A stretch of DNA of 64,000 nucleotides from Muricea muricata (taxonomy: Eukaryota; Cnidaria; Anthozoa; Malacalcyonacea; Plexauridae), in the NCBI GenBank assembly GCA_963855995.1, contig OY979724.1:6921772-6985771 (forward strand), read 5' to 3'. The notes beneath the pieces were generated by a model that was not told the origin of the DNA, did no database searches, and worked only from the letters and a program-made list of their open reading frames with translations. Numbering within the stretch: the first letter of the stretch is position 1; the number at the start of each line of letters is the position of its first letter. Both the position numbers and the translations under genes were made by a program. Positions 1 to 12,185 of the stretch are shown piece by piece.

Positions 1-266
1 TCGCGTTCTAAGCGTTCTGCAAGTGATTTGAGCGGTAAAAAGCTGTCCAAATCGATAACGGCAACGTTTTTAGGCTCGAATTGATGTTTAGAGCACTAAA
101 CTCAACGACCTAAAAGATACCTTCTAAACCATAATTTCTGACCTTCTCAAGACGGAAATCATGTTTTCGATGTTCCAACCATCGATATGAGCAGAGTCAC
201 TTGTTGAAATGAGAATACTAAAACTTTCTTTCTAACTAAGAAAAATCGATGTTGCAATGATCAAAA
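1..266. repeat. Representative type A satellite monomer
   Basis: First full A unit. Diagnostic words are gcaagtgatttgagcggt near the start, ggctcgaa at about 73-80, gatgttccaacc at about 169-180 and gcagagtcacttgttg at about 191-206. By hand count it has 52 C and 47 G (37% GC) and 13 CpG dinucleotides. Other A variants in the window replace the middle with tttttcaagtcg and cttcttaacc, or read gaattctaagcgtgctg at the start and gaattttagagc in the middle. Confidence 0.95.
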
Positions 267-532
267 TCACGTTCTAAGCGTTCTGGAAGCGATTTGAGCG
301 TTAAAAAGCCGTCTATATCGATATCGGCAACGTTTTTGAGCTCTAAATGATGTTTTGAGCACCAAACTCAAAGACCTAAAAGACACCTTCTAAATAAAAA
401 TTTCTTACCTTTTCAAGACGGAAATCATCTTTTCGGTGCTCAAACTATCGAGATGAGCGAAATAACTTGATGAAATGAGAATCTTAAAACTTTCTTTCTA
501 ACTAAAAAAAAACGATGATACGGTCATCAAAA
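267..532. repeat. Representative type B satellite monomer
   Basis: First full B unit, 266 bp, alignable to A end to end without gaps at about 85% identity by hand. Diagnostic words are ggaagcgatttgagcgtt, gagctctaaatgatg, cggtgctcaaactatcg and the A-run before acgatgatacgg at the end. Common B variants elsewhere read gcgttttttgcgttctgg and ttaagaagccg near the start, or gacctctaaatgatgtcttg in the middle. The A-run at the 3' end varies from 7 to 10 and explains much of the dimer length variation. Confidence 0.95.
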
Positions 533-3500
533 TCGTGTTCTAAGCGTTCTGCAAGTGATTTGAGCGGTAAAAAGCTGTCCAAATCGATAAGGGCAACGTT
601 TTTCAAGTCGAAATGATGTTTAGAGCACTAAACTTAACGACCTAAAAGATACCTTCTTAACCAAAATTTCTGACCTTCTCAAGACGGAAATCATGTTTTC
701 CATGTTCCAACAATCGATATGAGCAGAATCACTTGTTGAAATGAGAATACTAAAACTTTCTTTCTAACTAAGAAAAATCGATCTTGCAATGATCAAAATC
801 GCGTTCTAAGCGTTCTGGAAGCGATTTGAGCGTTAAAAAGCCGTCTAAATCGATCTCGGCAACGTTTTTGACCTCTAAATGATGTCTTGAGCACCAAACT
901 CAACGACCTAAAAGACACCTTCTAAATAAAAATTTCTTACCTTTTCAAGACGGAAATCATGTTTTCGAAGCTCAAACTATTGAGATGAGCGAAATAACTT
1001 CATGAAATCAGAATCTTAAAACTTTCTTTCTAACTATAAACAAACCATTATACAGTCATCAAAATCGAATTCTAAGCGTGCTGCAAGCGATTTGAGCGTT
1101 AAAAAGCTGTCTAAATCGATAACGGCAACGTTGTTAGGCTCGAAATGAATTTTAGAGCACTAAACTCAACGACCTAAAAGATACCTTCTAAACCAAAATT
1201 TCTGACCTTCTCAAGACGGAAATCATGTTTTCCATGTTCCAACAGTCGATATGAGCAGAATCACTTGTTGAAATGAGAATACTAAAACTTTCTTTCTAAC
1301 TAAGAAAAATCGATCTTGCAATGATCAAAATCGCGTTCTAAGCGTTCTGGAAGCGATTTGAGCGTTAAAAAGCCGTCTAAATCGATCTCGGGAACGTTTT
1401 TGACCTCTAAATGATGTCTTGAGCACCAAACTCAACGACCTAAAAGACACCTTCTAAATAAAAATTTCTTACCTTTTCAAGACGGAAATCATGTTTTCAG
1501 TGCTCAAACTATTGAGATGAGCGAAATAACTTCATGAAATCAGAATCTTAAAACTTTCTTTCTAACTAAAAACAAACCATTATACAGTCATCAAAATTGA
1601 ATTCTAAGCGTGCTGCAAGCGATTTGAGCGTTAAAAAGCTGTCTAAATCGATAAAGGCAACGTTTTTAGGCTCGAAATGAATTTTAGAGCACTAAACTCA
1701 ACGAACTAAAAGATACCTTCTAAACCAAAATTTCTGACCTTCTCAAGACGGAAATCATGTTTTCGATGTTCCAATTATCGATATGAGCAGAATCACTTGT
1801 TGAAACGAGATTACTAAAACTTTCTTTCTAACTAAGAAAAATCGATCTTGCACTGATGAAAATCGCGTTCTAAGCGTTCTGGAAGCGATTTGAGCGTTAA
1901 AAAGCCGTCTAAATCGATATCGGCAACGTTTTTGAGCTCTAAATGATGTTTTAAGCATTAAACTCAACGACCTAAAAGACACCTTCTAAATAAAAATTTC
2001 TTACCTTTTCAAGACGGAAATCATGTTTTCGGTGCTCAAACTATGGAGATGAGCGAAATAACTAGATGAAATCAGAATCTTAAATTTTTCTTTCTAACTA
2101 AAAAAATACGATCATACAGTCATCAAAATCGCGTTCTAAGCGTTCTGCAAGTGATTTGAGCGGTAAAAAGCTGTCCAAATCGATAACGGGAACGTTTTTC
2201 AGCTCGAAATGATGTTTAGAGCACTAAACTTAACGACCTAAAAGATACCATCTAAACCAAAATTTCTGAGCTTCTCAAGACGGAAATCATGTTTTCGATG
2301 TTCCAACTATCGATATGAGCAGAATCACTTGTTGAAATGAGAATACTAAAACTTTCTTTCTAACTAAGAAAAATCAATCTTGCAATGATCAAAATCGCGT
2401 TCTAAGCGTTCTGGAAGCGATTTGAGCGTTAAAAAGCCGTCTAAATCGATCTCGGCAACGTTTTGAGCTCTAAATGATGTTTTGAGCACCAAACTCAAAG
2501 ACCTAAAAGACACCTTCTAAATAAAAATTTCTTACCTTTTCAAGACGGAAATCATCTTTTCGGTGCTCAAACTATCGAGATGAGCGAAATAACTTGATGA
2601 AATGAGAATCTTAAAACTTTCTTTCTAACTAAAAAAAACGATGATACGGTCATCAAAATCGTGTTCTAAGCGTTCTGCAAGTGATTTGAGCGGTAAAAAG
2701 CTGACCAAATCGATAAGGGCAACGTTTTTCAAGTCGAAATGATGTTTAGAGCACTAAACTTAACGACCTAAAAGATACCTTCTAAACTAAAATTTCTGAC
2801 CTTCTCAAGACGGAAATCATGTTTTCGATGTTCCAACCATCGATATGAGCAGAGTCACTTGTTGAAATGAGAATACTAAAACTTTCTTTCTAACTAAGAA
2901 AAATCGATCTTGCAATGATCAAAATCGCGTTCTAAGCGTTCTGGAAGTGATTTGAGCGTTAAAAAGCCGTCTAAATCGATATCGGCAACGTTTTTGAGCT
3001 CTAAATGATGTTTTGAGCACTAAACTCAACGACCTAAAAGACACCTTCTAAATAAAAATTTCTTACCTTTTCAAGACGGAAATCATGTTTTCGGTGCTCA
3101 AACTATCGAGATGAGTGAAATAACTTGATGAAATGAGAATCTTAAAACTTTCTTTCTAACTAAAAAAAAACGATCATACAGTCATCAAAATCGCGTTCTA
3201 AGCGTTCTGCAAGTGATTTGAGCGGTAAAAAGCTGTCCAAATCGATAAGGGCAACGTTTTTCAAGTCGAAATGATGTTTAGAGCACTAAACTTAACGACC
3301 TAAAAGATACCTTCTTAACCAAAATTTCTGACCTTCTCAAGACGGAAATCATGTTTTCGATGTTCCAACTATCGATATGAGCAGAATCACTTGTTGAAAT
3401 GAGAATACTAAACTTTCTTTCTAACTAAGAAAAATCGATCTTGCAATGATCAAAATCGCGTTTTTTGCGTTCTGGAAGCGATTTGAGCGTTAAGAAGCCG

Positions 3501-6359
3501 TCTAAATCGATCTCGGCAACGTTTTGAGCTCTAAATGATGTTTTGAGCACCAAACTCAAAGACCTAAAAGACACCTTCTAAATAAAAATTTCTTACCTTT
3601 TCAAGACGGAAATCATCTTTTCGGTGCTCAAACTATCGAGATGAGTGAAATAACTTGATGAAATGAGAATCTTAAAACTTTCTTTCTAACTAAAAAAAAA
3701 CCCATCATACAGTCATCAAAATCGCGTTCTAAGCGTTCTGCAAGTGATTTGAGCGGTAAAAAGCTGTCCAAATCGATAAGGGCAACGTTTTTCAAGTCGA
3801 AATGATGTTTAGAGCACTAAACTTAACGACCTAAAAGATACCTTCTTAACCAAAATTTCTGACCTTCTCAAGAAATTGTGTTTTCGATGTTCCAACTATC
3901 GATATGAGCAGAATCACTTGTTGAAATGAGAATACTAAACTTTCTTTCTAACTAAGAAAAATCGATCTTGCAATGATCAAAGTCGCGTTTTTTGCGTTCT
4001 GGAAGCGATTTGAGCGTTAAGAAGCCGTCTAAATCGATCTCGGCAACGTTTTGAGCTCTAAATGATGTTTTGAGCACCAAACTCAAAGACCTAAAAGACA
4101 CCTTCTAAATAAAAATTTCTTACCTTTTCAAGACGGAAATCATGTTTTCGGTGCTCAAACTATCGAGAATAGCGAAAAAACTTGATGAAATGAGAATCTT
4201 AAAACTTTCTTTCTAACTAAAAAAAAAACGATCATACAGTCATCAAAATCGCGTTCTAAGCGTTCTGCAAGTGATTTGAGCGGTAAAAAGCTGTCCAAAT
4301 CGATAACGGCAACGTTTTTAGGCTCGAAATGATGTTTAGAGCACTAAACTTAACGACCTAAAAGACACCTTCTAAACCATAATTTCTGACCTTCTCAAGA
4401 CGGAAATCATGTTTTCGATGTTCCAACCATCGATATGAGCAGAGTCACTTGTTGAAATGAGAATACTAAAACTTTCTTTCTAACTAAGAAAAATCGATCT
4501 TGCAATGATCAAAATCGCGTTCTAAGCGTTCTGGAAGTGATTTGAGCGTTAAAAAGCCGTCTAAATCGATATCGGCAACGTTTTTGAGCTCTAAAGGATG
4601 TTTTGAGCACTAAACTCAACGACCTAAAAGACACCTTCTAAATAAAAATTTCTTACCTTTTCAAGACGGAAATCATCTTTTCGGTGCTCGAACTATCGAG
4701 ATGAGTGAAATAACTTGATGAAATGAGAATCTTAAAACTTTCTTTCTAACTAAAAAAAAACGATCATACAGTCATCAAAATCGCGTTCTAAGCGTTCTGC
4801 AAGTGATTTGAGCGGTAAAAAGCTGTCCAAATCGATAAGGGCAACGTTTTTCAAGTCGAAATGATGTTTAGAGCAATAAACTTAACGACCTAAAAGATAC
4901 CTTCTTAACCAAAATTTCTGACCTTCTCAAGACGGAAATCATGTTTTCGATGTTCCAACTATCGATATGAGCAGAATCACTTGTTGAAATGAGAATACTA
5001 AACTTTCTTTCTAACTAAGAAAAATCGATCTTGCAATGATCAAAATCGCGTTTTTTCGTTCTGGAAGCGATTTGAGCGTTAAGAAGCCGTCTAAATCGAT
5101 CTCGGCAACGTTTTGAGCTCTAAATGATGTTTTGAGCACCAAACTCAAAGACCTAAAAGACACCTTCTAAATAAAAATTTCTTACCTTTTCAAGACGGAA
5201 ATCATCTTTTCGGTGCTCGAACTATCGAGATGAGTGAAATAACTTGATGAAATGAGAATCTTAAAACTTTCTTTCTAACTAAAAAAAAACGATCATACAG
5301 TCATCAAAATCGCGTTCTAAGCGTTCTGCAAGTGATTTGAGCGGTAAAAAGCTGTCCAAATCGATAAGGGCAACGTTTTTCAAGTCGAAATGATGTTTAG
5401 AGCACTAAACTTAACGACCTAAAAGATACCTTCTTAACCAAAATTTCTGACCTTCTCAAGACGGAAATCATGTTTTCGATGTTCCAACTATCGATATGAG
5501 CAGAATCACTTGTTCAAATGAGAATACTAAACTTTCTTTCTAACTAAGAAAAATCGATCTTGCAATGATCAAAATCGCGTTTTTTGCGTTCTGGAAGCGA
5601 TTTGAGCGTTAAGAAGCCGTGTAAATCGATCTCGGCAACGTTTTGAGCTCTAAATGATGTTTTGAGCACCAAACTCAAAGACCTAAAAGACACCTTCTAA
5701 ATAAAAATTTCTTACCTTTTCAAGACGGAAATCATGTTTTCGGTGCTCAAACTATCGAGAAAAGCGAAATAACTTGATGAAATGAGAATCTTAAAACTTT
5801 CTTTCTAACTAAAAAAAAACGATCATACAGTCATCAAAATCGCGTTCTAAGCGTTCTGCAAGTGATTTGAGCGGTAAAAAGCTGTCCAAATCGATAACGG
5901 CAACGTTTTTAGGCTCGAAATGATGTTTAGAGCACTAAACTCAACGACCTAAAAGATACCTTCTAAACCATAATTTCTGACCTTCTCAAGACGGAAATCA
6001 TGTTTTCGATGTTCCAACCATCGATATGAGCAGAGTCACTTGTTGAAATGAGAATACTAAAACTTTCTTTCTAACTAAGAAAAATCGATGTTGCAATGAT
6101 CAAAATCACGTTCTAAGCGTTCTGGAAGCGATTTGAGCGTTAAAAAGCCGTCTATATCGATATCGGCAACGTTTTTGAGCTCTAAATGATGTTTTGAGCA
6201 CCAAACTCAAAGACCTAAAAGACACCTTCTAAATAAAAATTTCTTACCTTTTCAAGACGGAAATCATCTTTTCGGTGCTCAAACTATCGAGATGAGCGAA
6301 ATAACTTGATGAAATGAGAATCTTAAAACTTTCTTTCTAACTAAAAAAAACGATGATAC

Positions 6360-9300
6360 GGTCATCAAAATCGTGTTCTAAGCGTTCTGCAAGTGATTTG
6401 AGCGGTAAAAAGCTGACCAAATCGATAAGGGCAACGTTTTTCAAGTCGAAATGATGTTTAGAGCACTAAACTTAACGACCTAAAAGATACCTTCTAAACT
6501 AAAATTTCTGACCTTCTCAAGACGGAAATCATGTTTTCGATGTTCCAACCATCGATATGAGCAGAGTCACTTGTTGAAATGAGAATACTAAAACTTTCTT
6601 TCTAACTAAGAAAAATCGATCTTGCAATGATCAAAATCGCGTTCTAAGCGTTCTGGAAGTGATTTGAGCGTTAAAAAGCCGTCTAAATCGATATCGGCAA
6701 CGTTTTTGAGCTCTAAATGATGTTTTGAGCACTAAACTCAACGACCTAAAAGACACCTTCTAAATAAAAATTTCTTACCTTTTCAAGACGGAAATCATCT
6801 TTTCGGTGCTCAAACTATCGAGATGAGTGAAATAACTTGATGAAATGAGAATCTTAAAACTTTCTTTCTAACTAAAAAAAAACGATCATACAGTCATCAA
6901 AATCGCGTTCTAAGCGTTCTGCAAGTGATTTGAGCGGTAAAAAGCTGTCCAAATCGATAAGGGCAACGTTTTTCAAGTCGAAATGATGTTTAGAGCACTA
7001 AACTTAACGACCTAAAAGATACCTTCTTAACCAAAATTTCTGACCTTCTCAAGACGGAAATCATGTTTTCGATGTTCCAACTATCGATATGAGCAGAATC
7101 ACTTGTTGAAATGAGAATACTAAACTTTCTTTCTAACTAAGAAAAATCGATCTTGCAATGATCAAAATCGCGTTTTTTGCGTTCTGGAAGCGATTTGAGC
7201 GTTAAGAAGCCGTCTAAATCGATCTCGGCAACGTTTTGAGCTCTAAATGATGTTTTGAGCACCAAACTCAAAGACCTAAAAGACACCTTCTAAATAAAAA
7301 TTTCTTACCTTTTCAAGACGGAAATCATCTTTTCGGTGCTCAAACTATCGAGATGAGTGAAATAACTTGATGAAATGAGAATCTTAAAACTTTCTTTCTA
7401 ACTAAAAAAAAACCATCATACAGTAATCAAAATCGCGTTCTAAGCGTTCTGCAAGTGATTTGAGCGGTAAAAAGCTGTCCAAATCGATAAGGGCAACGTT
7501 TTTCAAGTCGAAATGATGTTTAGAGCACTAAACTTAACGACCTAAAAGATACCTTCTTAACCAAAATTTCTGACCTTCTCAAGACGGAAATCATGTTTTC
7601 GATGTTCCAACTATCGATATGAGCAGAATCACTTGTTGAAATGAGAATACTAAACTTTCTTTCTAACTAAGAAAAATCGATCTTGCAATGATCAAAATCG
7701 CGTTTTTTGCGTTCTGGAAGCGATTTGAGCGTTAAGAAGCCGTCTAAATCGATCTCGGCAACGTTTTGAGCTCTAAATGATGTTTTGAGCACCAAACTCA
7801 AAGACCTAAAAGACACCTTCTAAATAAAAATTTCTTACCTTTTCAAGACGGAAATCATCTTTTCGGTGCTCAAACTATCGAGATGAGTGAAATAACTTGA
7901 TGAAATGAGAATCTTAAAACTTTCTTTCTAACTAAAAAAAAACCCATCATACAGTCATCAAAATCGCGTTCTAAGCGTTCTGCAAGTGATTTGAGCGGTA
8001 AAAAGCTGTCCAAATCGATAAGGGCAACGTTTTTCAAGTCGAAATGATGTTTAGAGCACTAAACTTAACGACCTAAAAGATACCTTCTTAACCAAAATTT
8101 CTGACCTTCTCAAGACGGAAATTGTGTTTTCGATGTTCCAACTATCGATATGAGCAGAATCACTTGTTGAAATGAGAATACTAAACTTTCTTTCTAACTA
8201 AGAAAAATCGATCTTGCAATGATCAAAATCGCGTTTTTTGCGTTCTGGAAGCGATTTGAGCGTTAAGAAGCCGTCTAAATCGATCTCGGCAACGTTTTGA
8301 GCTCTAAATGATGTTTTGAGCACCAAACTCAAAGACCTAAAAGACACCTTCTAAATAAAAATTTCTTACCTTTTCAAGACGGAAATCATGTTTTCGGTGC
8401 TCAAACTATCGAGAATAGCGAAAAAACTTGATGAAATGAGAATCTTAAAACTTTCTTTCTAACTAAAAAAAAAACGATCATACAGTCATCAAAATCGCGT
8501 TCTAAGCGTTCTGCAAGTGATTTGAGCGGTAAAAAGCTGTCCAAATCGATAACGGCAACGTTTTTAGGCTCGAAATGATGTTTAGAGCACTAAACTTAAC
8601 GACCTAAAAGACACCTTCTAAACCATAATTTCTGACCTTCTCAAGACGGAAATCATGTTTTCGATGTTCCAACCATCGATATGAGCAGAGTCACTTGTTG
8701 AAATGAGAATACTAAAACTTTCTTTCTAACTAAGAAAAATCGATCTTGCAATGATAAAAATTGCGTTCTAAGCGTTCTGGAAGTGATTTGAGCGTTAAAA
8801 AGCCGTCTAAATTGATATCGGCAACGTTTTTGAGCTCTAAAGGATGTTTTGAGCACTAAACTCAACGACCTAAAACACACCTTCTAAATAAAAATTTCTT
8901 ACCTTTTCAAGACGGAAATCATCTTTTCGGTGCTCAAACTATCGAGATGAGTGAAATAACTTGATGCAATGAGAATCTTAAAACTTTCTTTCTAACTAAA
9001 AGAAAACGATCATACAGTCATCAAAATCGCGTTCTAAGCGTTCTGCAAGTGATTTGAGCGGTAAAAAGCTGTCCAAATCGATAAGGGCAACGTTTTTCAA
9101 GTCGAAATGATGTTTAGAGCACTAAACTTAACGACCTAAAAGATACCTTCTTAACCAAAATTTCTGACCTTCTCAAGACGGAAATCATGTTTTCGATGTT
9201 CCAACTATCGATATGAGCAGAATCACTTGTTGAAATGAGAATACTAAACTTTCTTTCTAACTAAGAAAAATCGATCTTGCAATGATCAAAATCGCGTTTT

Positions 9301-12185
9301 TTCGTTCTGGAAGCGATTTGAGCGTTAAGAAGCCGTCTAAATCGATCTCGGCAACGTTTTGAGCTCTAAATGATGTTTTGAGCACCAAACTCAAAGACCT
9401 AAAAGACACCTTCTAAATAAAAATTTCTTACCTTTTCAAGACGGAAATCATGTTTTCGGTGCTCAAACTATCGAGATGAGTGAAATAACTTGATGAAATG
9501 AGAATCTTAAAACTTTCTTTCTAACTAAAAAAAAACCATCATACAGTCATCAAAATCGCGTTCTAAGCGTTCTGCAAGTGATTTGAGCGGTAAAAAGCTG
9601 TCCAAATCGATAAGGGCAACGTTTTTCAAGTCGAAATGATGTTTAGAGCACTAAACTTAACGACCTAAAAGATACCTTCTTAACCAAAATTTCTGACCTT
9701 CTCAAGACGGAAATCATGTTTTCGATGTTCCAACTATCGATATGAGCAGAATCACTTGTTGAAATGAGAATACTAAACTTTCTTTCTAAGAAAAATCGAT
9801 CTTGCAACGATCAAAATCGCGTTTTTTGCGTTCTGGAAGCGATTTGAGCGTTAAGAAGCCGTCTAAATCGATCTCGGCAACGTTTTGAGCTCTAAATGAT
9901 GTTTTGAGCACCAAACTCAAAGACCTAAAAGACACCTTCTAAATAAAAATTTCTTACCTTTTCAAGACGGAAATCATGTTTTCGGTGCTCAAACTATCGA
10001 GAAAAGCGAAATAACTTGATGAAATGAGAATCTTAAAACTTTCTTTCTAACTAAAAAAAAACGATCATACAGTCATCAAAATCGCGTTCTAAGCGTTCTG
10101 CAAGTGATTTGAGCGGTAAAAAGCTGTCCAAATCGATAACGGCAACGTTTTTAGGCTCGAAATGATGTTTAGAGCACTAAACTCAACGACCTAAAAGATA
10201 CCTTCTAAACCATAATTTCTGACCTTCTCAAGACGGAAATCATGTTTTCGATGTTCCAACCATCGATATGAGCAGAGTCACTTGTTGAAATGAGAATACT
10301 AAAACTTTCTTTCTAACTAAGAAAAATCGATGTTGCAATGATCAAAATCACGTTCTAAGCGTTCTGGAAGCGATTTGAGCGTTAAAAAGCCGTCTATATC
10401 GATATCGGCAACGTTTTTGAGCTCTAAATGATGTTTTGAGCACCAAACTCAAAGACCTAAAAGACACCTTCTAAATAAAAATTTCTTACCTTTTCAAGAC
10501 GGAAATCATCTTTTCGGTGCTCAAACTATCGAGATGAGCGAAATAACTTGATAAAATGAGAATCTTAAAACTTTCTTTCTAACTAAAAAAAACGATGATA
10601 CGGTCATCAAAATCGTGTTCTAAGCGTTCTGCAAGTGATTTGAGCGGTAAAAAGCTGTCCAAATCGATAAGGGCAACGTTTTTCAAGTCGAAATGATGTT
10701 TAGAGCACTAAACTTAACGACCTAAAAGATACCTTCTTAACCAAAATTTCTGACCTTCTCAAGACGGAAATCATGTTTTCCATGTTCCAACAATCGATAT
10801 GAGCAGAATCACTTGTTGAAATGAGAATACTAAAACTTTCTTTCTAACTAAGAAAAATCGATCTTGCAATGATCAAAATCGCGTTCTAAGCGTTCTGGAA
10901 GCGATTTGAGCGTTAAAAAGCCGTCTAAATCGATCTCGGCAACGTTTTTGAGCTCTAAATGATGTTTTGAGCACCAAACTCAACGACCTAAAAGACACCT
11001 TCTAAATAAAAATTTCTTACCTTTTCAAGACGGAAATCATGTTTTCGGTGCTCAAACTATTGAGATGAGCGAAATAACTTGATGAAATCAGAATCTTAAA
11101 ACTTTCTTTCTAACTAAAAACAAACGATTATACAGTCATCAAAATCGAATTCTAAGCGTGCTGCAAGCGATTTGAGCGTTAAAAAGCTGTCTAAATCGAT
11201 AACGGCAACGTTTTTAGGCTCGAAATGATGTTTAGAGAACTAAACTCAACGACCTAAAAGATACCTTCTAAACCAAAATTTGTGACCTTCTGAAGACGGA
11301 AATCATGTTTTCGATGTTCCAACCATCGATATGAGCAGAGTCACTTGTTGAAATGAGAATACTAAAACTTTCTTTCTAACTAAGAAAAATCGATCTTGCA
11401 ATGATCAAAATCGCGTTTTTTGCGTTCTGGAAGCGATTTGAGCGTTAAGAAGCCGTCTAAATCGATCTCGGCAACGTTTTGAGCTCTAAATGATGTTTTG
11501 AGCACCAAACTCAAAGACCTAAAAGACACCTTCTAAATAAAAATTTCTTACCTTTTCAAGACGGAAATCATCTTTTCGGTGCTCAAACTATCGAGATGAG
11601 TGAAATAACTTGATGAAATGAGAATCTTAAAACTTTCTTTCTAACTAAAAAAAAACGATCATACAGTCATCAAAATCGCGTTCTAAGCGTTCTGCAAGTG
11701 ATTTGAGCGGTAAAAAGCTGTCCAAATCAATAAGGGCAACGTTTTTCAAGTCGAAATGATGTTTAGAGCACTAAACTTAACGACCTAAAAGATACCTTCT
11801 TAACCAAAATTTCTGACCTTCTCAAGACGGAAATCATGTTTTCGATGTTCCAACTATCGATATGAGCAGAATCACTTGTTGAAATGAGAATACTAAACTT
11901 TCTTTCTAACTAAGAAAAATCGATCTTGCAATGATCAAAATCGCGTTTTTTGCGTTCTGGAAGCGATTTGAGCGTTAAGAAGCCGTCTAAATCGATCTCG
12001 GCAACGTTTTGAGCTCTAAATGATGTTTTGAGCACCAAACTCAAAGACCTAAAAGACACCTTCTAAATAAAAATTTCTTACCTTTTCAAGACGGAAATCA
12101 TCTTTTCGGTGCTCAAACTATCGAGATGAGTGAAATAACTTGATGAAATGAGAATCTTAAAACTTTCTTTCTAACTAAAAAAAAA
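6360..12185. repeat. Duplicated block, partner at about 15909-21735
   Basis: Shares rare marks in the same order with 15909-21735: gctgaccaaa (6412 and 15961), cagtaatcaa (7421 and 16972), the 4-bp CTAA loss giving tttctaagaaaaa (near 9784 and 19340), and gagaactaaac (near 11237 and 20792). The offset is 9,549 at the left end and 9,554 at the right; all of the shift arises inside the indel-rich patch at 16905-18235. Edges are approximate. Confidence 0.75.

Larger units (their letters stand above)
1..2316. repeat. Duplicated block, partner at 33970-36284
   Basis: Aligns to 33970-36284 at a constant offset of 33,969, including the rare variants tccatgttccaac, gaattctaagcgtgctg, gaattttagagc and gaaacgagattac. 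One single-base gap separates the copies near 2190/36160 (gggaacg against gggacg). Similarity drops to the general satellite level after about 2317, where gcagaatcac faces gcagagtcac. Boundaries were read by eye. Confidence 0.8.

Noticed and set aside
1755-1982. 75-codon minus-strand open frame, repeated near-identically at 8653, 35724, 42630, 45289, 60864 and 63523, and as 87 codons at 18171
   Set aside because: It lies wholly inside satellite and recurs only where the same repeat variant was copied. Most dimers have stops in the corresponding frame, no domain is recognisable, and the 87-codon form results from a probable one-base error at 18232.
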